Notes under the pieces: generated by a model
Told to the model about the DNA's origin: nothing
What the model saw: the letters and a program-made list of their open reading frames with translations, nothing else
Database searches by the model: none
In this document: positions 1 through 10,498 of the stretch, piece by piece
Position numbering within the stretch: position 1 is the first letter of the stretch
How the letters are laid out: the number at the start of each line of letters is the position of its first letter
Assembly: GCF_964355755.1 (NCBI RefSeq)
Contig: NC_092671.1
Coordinates: 12,938,501-13,002,500, forward strand
Source of the DNA: Antedon mediterranea
Lineage: Eukaryota; Echinodermata; Crinoidea; Comatulida; Antedonidae
Direction: 5' to 3'
Length of the DNA stretch: 64,000 nt
Position numbers and translations under genes: made by a program

Positions 1-1160
1 ACTGCAGGGGGTCAAACTGGGCTAATCCAGGATGTTGGGAAGTTGGCCCAACATGATCACCTTCCAAAAGTTTGAAGAACTGAACCTACCTCTTGCTTTC
101 AACTCTTCTAGAACTCTGTAAACTCCATCTAAAGGCAGCTTCCCTATCATAATGTTTAAGTAAAACACTAAATAAAAGTTAACTAGAGTCTATGTTCTGA
201 TGATTATGATGATTTGGACAATGATGTCGATAATGATATGTGTTCAATTTTACTTCTGCCGTATTAACTCAAAAGGATACTGTTAATTTGTGAATTTGAG
301 AATGGAGGATTTGTTGATGACTCTTTCACATCTAGTTGAAATATTTTATTTTGTTGAGAAAACAACAAGACCAAGTCACACCAGCCTTCAATTTGTTTTT
401 TCTGCGTTTCAAGATTAGGTTGAATTCTGTGATAACATAATAATATGGAAATAAATGATGATGTAAAATATTAACATTCACTAAAAAATAATAAATAAGA
501 TAGGAAAACCATTTAATACTAGGCCTAATAATTAATAAATAAATATCATCTCAACTCAATCATGAATTTTTAATTCTAAAAGCCATTACCATTATGAATA
601 ACAATACATATAAATAAAATAATAACTATAACATTAACTAGAATCAAGCCTATCAAGCCTAGACTGTAGTGTTAAGCCCAACGTACGTCGTCTGCAGCAC
701 TCACATGGAACGAAACGTCCCTCTCACTCTCCTCTCAGCCAGCCTGGCTGCTGGAGAAAGTGGTTTCTGTCATCTGACGCTCTAGTAGTAGGCCTACTAG
801 AAGAACTGGAATTGTTTGCAGTTCTTATATTATAATAAACAATTTAATTGATAATTTAATATACAAATATAACAAGACAATTTATGGTTACAGGAGAAAG
901 TAAATAATTATCAATTAGGTTATCCTTACGTGAAAAAAGGAGGAAAATTGTACTGCCAAGGCCACTCCAAATTACCCATTTTGTCTGCTTATACTGAACA
1001 TGCGCATATCGTCGGTCGCATATTGTGTGTGTGTGTGACGTACGTGTGTGGTGACGTGTGTGTCGGGGGGGGGGGGTGGGGGGAGGGAGCACACACGATG
1101 TTAATTATATTATTTAAATAAACAACAAATACAAATAAACATGAATAAATAAATATTGTT
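1..1160. other. Non-coding AT-rich left edge
   Basis: No exon with recognisable protein similarity is visible on either strand. The stretch is AT-rich with scattered AGGCCTA words. Near 1020-1090 there is a GT-rich run followed by a long G tract, which is simple sequence. Short open frames across that tract read as low-complexity Pro/His/Thr or Gly runs and are not supported as genes. Confidence 0.6.
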
Positions 1161-1310
1161 GAAAGTTACCGGGAGAATAATTGTTCGCCAATTGTTGTAA
1201 GGTCATTATTTATAAATACAGTATTAGTAATTACTTATAACCGGAAGTCATTCGGTAATTATTTATAAATAATGACCTTTAACAATTATCATAATTATTC
1301 CGGTAACTTC
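1161..1310. repeat. Hairpin (inverted repeat), MITE-like
   Basis: The arm at about 1161-1218 is the approximate reverse complement of 1261-1310. Both carry AAGGTCATTATTTATAAAT or its complement at the inner side and GAAGTTACCGG or its complement at the outer side, around a loop of about 40 bases. The right arm has a few small gaps. No target-site duplication was identified, so its class is unassigned. Confidence 0.7.
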
Positions 1311-1319
1311 CGTGACCCC

Positions 1320-1812
1320 ATATTTTTAGATCGACCCGATCGTCTCTCTAGAACCCGGTCGTGTGTCGTGAATCGACCTGATCCCCGGTCGTCTCTGTGT
1401 CGGTAACCTCTCTGTCGAGTCCCACGTCTGGCTGGCCTGGGTAGGCCTTTATTTCTTTCGTGGTAAATATACCTTTCTTATATAGGCTTAGCTAGGACAA
1501 GACCTAGGCTAGGCCTAGTTGATAATAAATAATATAATCATGTGACTCTTTTAGGCCTAGGCCTAGGCCTAGGCCTATCTTTTTTCAAAAAAAGACAAAA
1601 GCAAAAGATTATGCTAGGCTAGGCCTACTAGGCTAGGCCTAGCCTAGACCGGTTATCAGACGATCAGGACCACGGACGATCGGGCCCACTTCAAGACGAT
1701 CGTGACCAAATCGTGAGACGATCGGGCCCATCAAGGGTGAAAGACGATCGGGCCCAGAGACGATCGGACCCAGACGATCGGGCCCAACAACAAACAAGAC
1801 GATCGGGCCCAA
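1320..1812. repeat. Cluster of GACGATCGGGCCC-type repeats in two orientations
   Basis: Between about 1666 and 1812 the word GACGATCGGGCCCA, or close variants, occurs about eight times with irregular spacing. Between about 1328 and 1400 the complementary word (GACCCGATCGTCTC, CCCGGTCGTCTC) appears in the opposite orientation. The region between holds AGGCCT concatemers (about 1550-1578). The words are GC-rich and partly palindromic (CGATCG, GGGCCC) in otherwise AT-rich DNA. The whole may be one element with inverted subterminal repeats; no open frame across it resembles a protein. Confidence 0.6.
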
Positions 1813-2173
1813 AACATTCTCGGGAAAATAAATAAATACGCGAATACTAACAACACAATAATAACAATCAAAATCAATCACATTTTATTCATAAATCGAG
1901 AGTATGGGTAAGAAATTCTTAAAACCAGTAGGCCTAGTGTTAATTATGGGAAAATTATGATAAATCAGAAAAAATCTAATTAACCTTTTAATTAAAATCT
2001 TACTACTTAAGCCTCTAGCCACCACGCATAATTAATTACTTAACTAGGTTAGGCTTGGTAGGCTAGCTAGCTTTTCATTCAGACTCTTCTCTGGCAGGCC
2101 TAGGTAGTAGGCTAGGCCTGGAGTACTACACTACGCCTAGGGCCTATATATCTACTACAACCTATGGCCTGGA

Positions 2174-3070
2174 CGCGATTTTTTTTTTCGTACATAAGTT
2201 GGGGACCCCTCATGAAACGTCACAAAATATGCATGAATAATTCATCAGTTAAATTTGTTGTTCCGTGTGCACCCAAGCGTATAGCAACAAGAAGTGATTA
2301 CACGCACAACTAAACTGCGATACGATTCTTTCTGTACAGTAGGCCTAGGATTCTAGGTCAATTCACGTGATTGCCTTCGCGCACTCTTCTTCACACACAC
2401 CACTATGCAAAATGTGTCGAGGCTAATCGACAGCTAGGCAAGACATTAAACTAAGTAGTAATTGGAGATAGCCCAAAGAAAGCTTAGACCCACAAGAATA
2501 AAAAATGTGTATAATTTGTGTAGGCCTACTGTAATTTTTTAATTCTGCTATTTTATTATCAAACAATATGCATGTACTCAAAGAAACTTTAAAAATGCGC
2601 GTATATGTACACATGAGATGGGAAGATTAGACCCACGAGAATAAAAAATGTATTTTTGTGTAATGTTTATTGTTTAATTTTGATGACTTGTTACTCGGAC
2701 TGTGTCATAACTAACACACACACACCTCACACACACCATGGAGTAAACTCCATGCACACACCCACACTACTAGAATAGAAATGGGTTTAGAGACTAATAA
2801 TTAGGCCTAATAGTATTAATAGAAACTATAGTTTTAACACGTAATTCTTTAGTAATAAATTATATTAAAAACACCATCTTTTATGAAATCCCACGCGGCA
2901 ACCACAGCGGAGATTAGGCCTAGAATCGTACCGCACTTGTGTAATCACTTCTTGTTGCTATACGCTTGGGTGCACACGGAACAAGAAAATTTAACTGATG
3001 AATTATTCATGTTTATTTTGTGACGTTTCATGAGGGGGTCCCCAACTTATGTACGAAAAAAAAAATCGCG
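2174..3070. mobile_element. Foldback DNA transposon (non-autonomous), about 0.9 kb
   Basis: The terminal inverted repeats are about 135 bases long. CGCGATT opens the element at 2174 and AATCGCG closes it at 3070; from both ends one reads the oligo-T tract, then CGTACATAAGTTGGGGACC and onward to the word GCACACGGAAC or its complement. The flanks carry GCCTGGA at 2167-2173 and 3071-3077, a 7-base target-site duplication (8 if the shared G is counted). The centre is AT-rich with CA runs and an internal diverged duplication around TTAGACCCACRAGAATAAAA (about 2485 and 2626). No transposase is present. It sits about 0.4 kb upstream of the UBE2F start codon. Confidence 0.85.
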
Positions 3071-3490
3071 GCCTGGACCCTAGGTAGAATTTCCCTGGCT
3101 CCTCAAACTTTTTACTAATAAAAATTGTAAGTATTTTGCATCACGTTTGAAATAGGTCGCTAGGCCTAGTTGACGATAAAGTTTAAAGTCAACTTTGGTA
3201 TTTTTCCGAATGCCTAACATACTTTTATTAGCTAGATAATTATCATAGCTAGAAAAAAAACAATATATACTTTATAATCAAAAGTGTTTATCGCGACTGA
3301 TGCACGCAACCAATGCACACAACCTATATTTCATGGATCACCAGCTCCTTTACAATCACCTACTTCTGAAATGGCAGTTTTTTAGTAGTGATTTTTGAAT
3401 ACGATACTTAGTAATGTATATAGTAATACTGCTTTGATTTGAGATTGTTGCGATTTTTTTACAGCAATTCTATAGGCACATTGCAATAAA

Positions 3491-5273
3491 ATGATAACCT
3501 TGTCTAAAAAATTACGAGAAGAAGCTGCTAAAAAGAAGGGTGCACCACCGTTACCTGGTAGCAAAACTCAACGAGCTTCCATACGAGATAAGCTACTAGC
3601 AAAAGAAGTGCCAGAGATGAAAGAAAATTTACCAGGTGAGAAATCTTTTATGACAAAATGACTTTTCATTGACTTACACACACAAAATACGTGAACTTGG
3701 TGAAATCTCGGGAGGAAAGAATAGGGCAATACACGCGCGCGCAGTAAGAACTCGGAACAAAAACACAGACATCTTGTTGGTGTGTTTTTCTTCCAAGATT
3801 TCACAAGGGACCTCTGTGAAATCTTTGGAGATTTATTTTCCACAAAATTATCTTCACACTATGCAAACCTGGTAATACAACTTAGGTAAGGGTAACTATT
3901 AGTTTCACTGTTGAATTTTGTCATTCTTTAGCATCTTGTGAAGTGGAATTTGATAATGTTGATACTTTGCATCGCTTTAAGTTGACAGTTTGTCCAGAAG
4001 AAGGATATTGGAAAGAAGGGCGATTTAAATTTTATATTGATGTACCAGAGGAATATAACATTGTGGTAAGGTATTTCATTATTATTTCCAGTTTATACAG
4101 TATGTTGCATGTTGAATCAGATCTATGTGTTGATAGAGATAAGGATTTCACACTTTATTGTTTATTGTTTTGGTTGCAAAAAAGATAGTTGTGATTGAAC
4201 ATTTTTAGGTGTTTTTTTTTAGCCACCAAAAGTTAAATGTTTAACAAGGCTTTGGCATCCTAATATTACAGAAGATGATGGAAGTATATGTTTAAGGTAA
4301 GAATATTTATTTTAATGAATATCTATCTGTCTATAGAATTTTATAATGCAATTTAATTTTAATATATTGGTATTTTTGTATACTGATATATTTCTGCAAT
4401 TTTCATTTATGGTGATTTTTTATTGAATATCTTTTTACTATTTTTGTAATATTACATACAATTTGGCTCCAATAATAATAACAATAAATACTATTGCTAT
4501 AAATATAAAAAAATTATTAATAATAGTAGTAATAATAATAAAGTGAAGCTTGATTGAACTAAAATACGATTTTAGGAAATGTTTACAATAAAAGTAAACA
4601 ATTACAAAATGACAATGAATCATTTTATTTGTTAATTCTAATGTAGACTCCTGGAGGCATGCCCAAAAGCATCAAAGAGTGCTATTATGATCTTAAAAAG
4701 GATATACAGTAATACTTATGGTTTTAATTTGTTTATGTGTAGTATTGTTTATTTTTAGCTTGTTGAGAGAACATTCAGTTGATGGTACAGGTTGGGCACC
4801 AACAAGAAGGCTTAAAGATGTTGTCTGGGGTCTTAGTTCACTTTTTTTAGTAAGATTTTTTAACAATGTATATTTTTCTGTGGAATCGTGTATCAAAAAA
4901 CAACATATGATGGCTAAGAATAAGATTTAAAAATTACATAATGTTAATACAAATATTTGAGTAGAAATTGCTCAAGGATGTAAAACATCAAATTATGAGC
5001 CTCCACAAATCAGTTTCAATCACGGACAAATTATTCATAGCATTCCAAATGTTTAAAATTCCCTTTCAAGCATCATTGAAACATTCTTCTGAAAGGTCGC
5101 ATAATTATTGACTGTAAAATAATTTTTAAGAAGGAAATTATTATATTTTCTTTCAGGACTTGGTTGATTTTGATGATCCTTTGAATAGTATAGCTGCAGA
5201 TCTTTATCTTCGGGACAAGAAAGCTTTTGAAGGAAAAGTGCTTGATTACGTAGAACGTTATGCAAAAAGCTGA
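3491..5273 (+). CDS. UBE2F: NEDD8-conjugating enzyme UBE2F
   Basis: E2 enzyme that takes NEDD8 from the UBA3/NAE1 E1 and passes it to cullins (CUL5 with RBX2 in vertebrates). Exons: 3491-3635, 3932-4065, 4223-4296, 4759-4849, 5157-5273, all with GT/AG introns; total 561 nt, 186 aa (human 185). The N-terminus [17 protein letters not shown] matches the E1-docking tail of UBE2F. The UBC fold follows from about residue 50, with [16 protein letters not shown], then catalytic Cys116 in GSICLS, and [16 protein letters not shown], the signature separating UBE2F from UBE2M. The C-terminus ends YVERYAKS. The start is the family-typical Met. An AATAAA at 5612 is a candidate poly(A) signal. The gene is tail-to-tail with the PGRP gene. 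No disabling change is seen. Confidence 0.97.
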
Positions 5274-6892
5274 AAAATTTCGATAATGTTGACTATTTTT
5301 ATAAAGTAGAAGGGCTCAAACGATTATTTGAACCCACTAAAAGAAATGAGTTGCATTTCTACACAGAATACAACAATTTGTCCAAAATATCTAGATGCTG
5401 CTTGCCATTAAATGAAAGCTCACCACTCTATAATACTGCCATTCATTAATGATGTGCTGAATCATGTATAGCAACACCGACATTGAATTGAATGAAATTC
5501 CAGTAAAGAACTTGTGTGTGTGATTGCTATTGAATGACAAGAAAACAAACTACGGTGCAATAGTTTTTATGGTATTTTCATCCTTCCAAACTGTTCTTTT
5601 TTTTATCCAAAAATAAACAACCCAAGATATTTAGCTATGTGATCACAACTGGCTTTTTTTGTTTGGCCATCTGTGTGGTGTTTGCTGCTCTACATCGTAA
5701 TAAATAAGCACAATAAAAATATAAAGTAAAACTCTTTCTGTAGAAATTGACATATTATTAGCAAATAATGTTTAATATTAAGGCACCAGAAAGAAAAACT
5801 ATAAATATTTTATAAATTTATTGAAATCCAAGAATGAAACCAAATCAACATTTTGAATATTATATATGCAAAATACAGTTTCTGGCTATATTCCCTGAAG
5901 CTATAAAGTGAAACTTCTCAGAAATATTTGTAAAAATGTAGACAGATTTAGAAACAATGTTATGTAATTACAACATTTGCTTTGTGAAATTGTTTAAAGA
6001 AACAAAATAGATATTTAATATATAGCCAGCCATTGTGTAAGGTATTTGTGCCTACAAGATTTTAAATTGATCAAAATTGACAAAACACACCATAAGAGTG
6101 ATTTACCATTACAGCTAAACATTGTTTATTTCATTCCAATATTTTTTTAAGTTGATATTACGAATGCTGACTTTTTTTAGTCTAACAAAATTATTGTATG
6201 ATATATTGTAAAATTTCTTTGGATTGAATATGGAATTATGTAAATGTGAAAATATGCATGTTCTACGTTAATTTGTTCACATTTTAGAACTTGTTTGACA
6301 ACATTGTATTTTTAAAAAGGCCATTTTATATCTGTTCAATAGCTGGCGATGTTATCACTGTGGATTGAAAACTAGATTACTTCTGACCAATCACATGCCA
6401 GCAAACTAGATTCACGTATGGCATTAATAGTCGTCTCAAAGAAATTTCATATTAATTTAATAGTACTGCTACATCAGCTGAACAACTAATAAAATTATGA
6501 TATTTTTTGTTTAGAAGGAATGTTTTACTTGTTATAATTTAGTATGTTCTTTTGTTTGATAGTGAGGCCACTGTTAGTACACCCATAGTTTTCAAATTTA
6601 TTAAGGTTTATTTAACTGTACAATATTAGGTAAATTATTCTGATTAAATTAAAGATTCTAAACCCTATTAAATTGACTTAAATCTACCATACTTATATTT
6701 ATCACCATGATCAAAATTTAAAATGACAAATATAGGTTATAACTAAGTTTGGCATCAAATGACCATAAATGGCCACATTTATTACTATGTAATTGTTATA
6801 TTTCTGGCCAATCTGTGTGGATATAATCTATAATATGCAGGTGTAATACTTGAAGATTTTATGCAAGCGACATCAATGTGCTATTGTACATT
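5274..6892. other. Convergent intergenic region and 3' UTRs of UBE2F (+) and PGRP (-)
   Basis: No further exon was found. The interval should contain both 3' UTRs. Candidate poly(A) signals are AATAAA at 5612-5617 on the plus strand and its complement TTTATT at 6778-6783 for the minus-strand PGRP, about 110 bases past its stop. The rest is AT-rich without obvious repeats. Confidence 0.5.
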
Positions 6893-9809
6893 CTACGGCT
6901 TTGGTGGGAAATGATCTCCAGGTTTCTGAAAAAAAAGAAGAAAATTGTAGAATACAGTTGAATTTTAAAAATTAATTTTTTCATCAATTTCACTACACGG
7001 CTCAGGAGAAATTTAGTATTAGTACCGAACTTTTCTGCAACTAACCAAAACTTTTACAATTTGAATGATGTTTGTTATGTTTTCTAATGGATCATTTATC
7101 GATGTAATTATACATACCCAGTGTGGCCATGTCTGTATGTATTTGAACAGGGCATCACCAGGGCATTCAGTTCCATTGCGTGCCTGACGATGTCCATACA
7201 ATATATAATCTGGTTCCAATACGCCACTGTTAAAAATTAAAAGCGATAATTAAAACAAAAATAAATACAGTAGTAAAAAAGTATAATAGATACAGTATAA
7301 CCGTTCCTTTGGGACACCTATCATGGCCATACCTTGCTCTGAATGAACAAGTGCAATACCTATACAGTATACACTTTGTTTGGTCCAGAAGGTTAATAAG
7401 GTTCTACATAAAATTAATACATCTAAATCCTAATTATGTTTCTTTGTTCTAAAGTTATGTATAGAGATATAAGATCTGTAAACATACATAAACATTGGAA
7501 AATAATAAAAATTTAAATTTAAAAACTTTTAGAGACGTTGCATATTTATTGATCATTTTATGAACTTACTTAAGCAATGCACAACCAATAAGACTCTCTA
7601 CTGCTGCTATCGCTGCCTGATTTGGTAATTTTGATGTGTAGTCACCCATAATAGAAATACCTAAAAAGGAAACATAATTATTATATATCTTTAAATGTTA
7701 ACCTAAACAAACCATCCATTTTTTAAACAAAAAGCTTTACAAATAAATGTGTCAGTCCAATGTATTAAAATTAGCATTTACTATTTAAACGTTTTTTTAT
7801 TTGGAATGAAGGAAGCAAATTGATGTGAATAAAACAAAAATTGAACATGTTCCAAAGTATGAATCGTAGTCTTTTCTTACCAATAGATTTATCATTATAC
7901 CAGGGTGCGTGTGCTCCAACAGTTGTCCAATTTCGACCTTCATAGACAAGGCCATCTTCACCTACTAAGTAGCTATATCCTATATCCCACCAACCCCGAT
8001 CATCCATATGAAAATCCTGAAATTTACAAAGCCAGACATTTAAGTAAATTGTTATCCCGAGTTATCCTAAAAAATGAATTGAAATTAGTTGGAAAAACCC
8101 ATTACGAGTGAAACGGCAAGTCTCACTCGCTACATGGTTCTGGTGGAGTCTTCTGGGATAAGGACTATAAACTTTAGATCCAGTGTATACATCTAACCCA
8201 GGTGCACTAAAGAGCATAGTACATCTTTTGAGACAAGTAGGGGTTACCCCGATGTACTAAGTACACACACAGCCACTGTCACTCACAGCCACTGTGCCCT
8301 CTGGGAGGCCAGTCTTTGACTGAAGAGGTCACCCAGTATAAATAAACAATAAGTAACAAGTATAGTGTTGCAATATCAAATGTGAGAAATCACAAACCTG
8401 TATCTTGCGCATTTCTTTACAGCAATCATCAAAATTAAAGCATTCGTCCATATATGTGTGATGAAGGATTACGAAAGACACAGGTGTTTTCATCTCTTGC
8501 CTTTCTTTTGGAGGTCTTGCTTTCCAGTCTTCTCTTGAAACAATGTTCGGGCATACATTCGATTTTATCACTTGTATAATAAAAAAAACAGAAAATAATA
8601 TAAATGTAGTATTAAAATTAAACAAACTTAATTCATTTAGAGTTTTGACTATTCTATACCACAATCATTATATTAAAAAGAGCTGTATGGCCAAATCAAA
8701 AAATAGTTTAATATTTCTGCATTATATTAAATCTTTGTTAAAAATATAAAACACTTAAGTCTTGTCCTTATAATAGTACACTCTGGATGGAAATATTGTG
8801 GCAATTATGTACTTACTTTTTCCAAATTCATGTCCCATATTCTGTAAATCAACCTTGGTCTTCTCCATATTTTGACGGAATACATCCATCTAAAAAAAAG
8901 GATGATTTATGTTTGTTGTTAACAGTGTGCCAATTGACATACTTAAAATGTATATCTATATAATGTATTTGATGCACCAATGCTGAATATAGCAAATAGT
9001 GATTTTTATCAGTTTTATTGTGAAGCTTAATACAGTAGAACTCCTATTTCAGGAAACCCAACAAAGTGTCCCTTTAATACGGTTGTCTCCTGAATAGGCC
9101 ATAGTGTTAAGACATATTTCTCTCGTTTATTTCACAAAGAGAGTGTCCCTTGAATAGGTGTCACAAGGGGTTCTACTCTACATACAATGTAATAATGTAA
9201 ACATTATCAAAAGGCTATGTTTCTCAGGTAGGCAACAATAAACATGAAAACTTACTCGTTCCTCATAAATGTAGATTTGCACAATCAATATCAATGAAGC
9301 TATGCCCAGAAAGACGATGAATGCCAGCAATGAAAACATAGCACACGTACGTTTGTGACTCATCTTTGATTTGTAGTCCATCTAAAAACAATAGAAAAGG
9401 CTGAAGGTATTCAGTTGTACCATGGTGAATTTATCCATGTGTTTACAAAGTATTTATTAAACAAACAACTTATTCTGGTTTATTGCACTATGAGATAGCG
9501 CTCTGCTTTGTTGACAAAACTATTTTTATAAATCTGGACATTCCATTGATTACCTAAAACTGCAACTTAACATTTATTCAAGCTATACAGGTTTAATATT
9601 AGCAAAAGTAATTAAGCTAGATTTATTTCACATTGGTGGTCAACAAGAATAGCTCAACCCCCTGAAGACAAGAAACAAGAAGGAAAACGTGCACAGTATA
9701 CATCCATGGTGAAATTAAACTTCCCATTCTAAAAAACGTCTCATTAATATGGTGCAACTTAAGCAGATTGTGAAAAAATACTCACCGAAGAATAAGATAT
9801 TTTCTCCAT
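6893..9809 (-). CDS. PGRP: Transmembrane peptidoglycan recognition protein (predicted N-acetylmuramoyl-L-alanine amidase)
   Basis: Eight exons: 9809-9786, 9381-9256, 8889-8817, 8570-8398, 8016-7881, 7660-7570, 7226-7118, 6925-6893; total 765 nt, 254 aa. The order is a short cytosolic tail with basic residues, one membrane segment at about residues 22-47 ([20 protein letters not shown]) with no cleavable-signal pattern, a stalk of about 30 residues, then the PGRP/amidase_2 domain (about 80-244). It shows [14 protein letters not shown] (His111/112), [20 protein letters not shown] (Tyr146), [11 protein letters not shown] (His220) and TECPG (Thr227, Cys229). These are the zinc ligands and tyrosine of amidase-active PGRPs, so peptidoglycan cleavage is predicted, with the domain outside the cell or in a vesicle lumen. 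The start is the first Met, in an eight-codon exon with a clean GTGAGT donor. A second Met opens exon 2 and could serve if exon 1 is not used. Confidence 0.94.
8130..8275 (+). repeat. 5'-truncated SINE copy in a PGRP intron
   Basis: From CATGGTTCTGGTGG through GGATAAGGACTATAAAC, CCAGTGTATACATCT and GTAGGGGTTACCCCGATGTA this matches the body of the tRNA-headed SINE at about 42045-42412. The tRNA-like head is missing here. The copy lies between coding exons 4 and 5 of the PGRP gene, opposite to its transcription. Confidence 0.75.
9031..9180. mobile_element. Short mariner-like MITE in a PGRP intron
   Basis: TA CAGTAGAACTCCTATT at 9031 and GGGGTTCTACTC TA ending at 9180 form short terminal inverted repeats flanked by TA. 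The inside repeats words such as GTGTCCCTT and GAATAGG. Similar CAGTAGAACTCCTAT or CAGTAGATCCCCTATTA starts occur at about 54288 and 60112, indicating a dispersed family. No coding capacity. The Tc1/mariner assignment rests only on the TA flank and the short repeats. Confidence 0.6.
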
Positions 9810-10029
9810 GATTGCTATTCAGTGTAATGCACAGCAGTTTCTGTTATGTATGCACAGTGCTGAGTAGTAGGAGGAAGTACAGTACATAAACGTTGTTGTG
9901 TCTAAGGGAATTCCCCTTTTGTCATAAATAATATGTTTCTTCCTTGTATTTTACAATGAAACTAGTCATGCATACAATATAAACTTTCATTCCTGGAGTG
10001 AACTATCATTGACAGAAAGTATTGAAAAA

Positions 10030-10498
10030 AGGATATAATACCTCTGTATAACTTTCAGTTCCAGCTCAGAATCAGTAATTGTTTGGCGGAAATAATTACA
10101 CAGTACTGTACTGTATGTTTATTTCAGTCTTGAAGATTCTTTTATTCTTTTATAAAACATTTTCTTATTGTAAATAACTTTGACTACTCTACTAAGTGAA
10201 CAATTTTTGGTATAATATATCTTATTTTACTTATGGTACAGTAAGTAAAATTATGGTATTCAAAAATTATAATGATAAGGATATAATACCTCTGTAGAAC
10301 TTTCAGTTCCCACTCAGAATCGGTAAACTGTTTGGCGGAAAGAATTGCACAGTATGTTTATTTCAACATTCAAAATTCTTTTATTCTTTTGTAAAACATG
10401 ATATTATTGTATTTAAACATAATTTTGACTACTCTACTAAGTAAACAATTTTTGGTATAATGTATCTTATTTTAGTTATGATACAGTAAGTACAATTA
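10030..10498. repeat. Tandem duplication, about 230 bases, over the MAN2C1 3' end
   Basis: Copy A (about 10030-10256) and copy B (about 10277-10498) share GGATATAATACCTCTGTA, TTTGGCGGAAA, ATTCTTTTATTCTTTT, TTGACTACTCTACTAAGT and AACAATTTTTGGTATAAT in the same order. Copy B ends at the MAN2C1 stop codon, so the duplication covers its 3' UTR. Each copy has the complement of AATAAA (TTTATT at 10118 and at 10357), giving duplicated candidate poly(A) signals. Confidence 0.85.
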
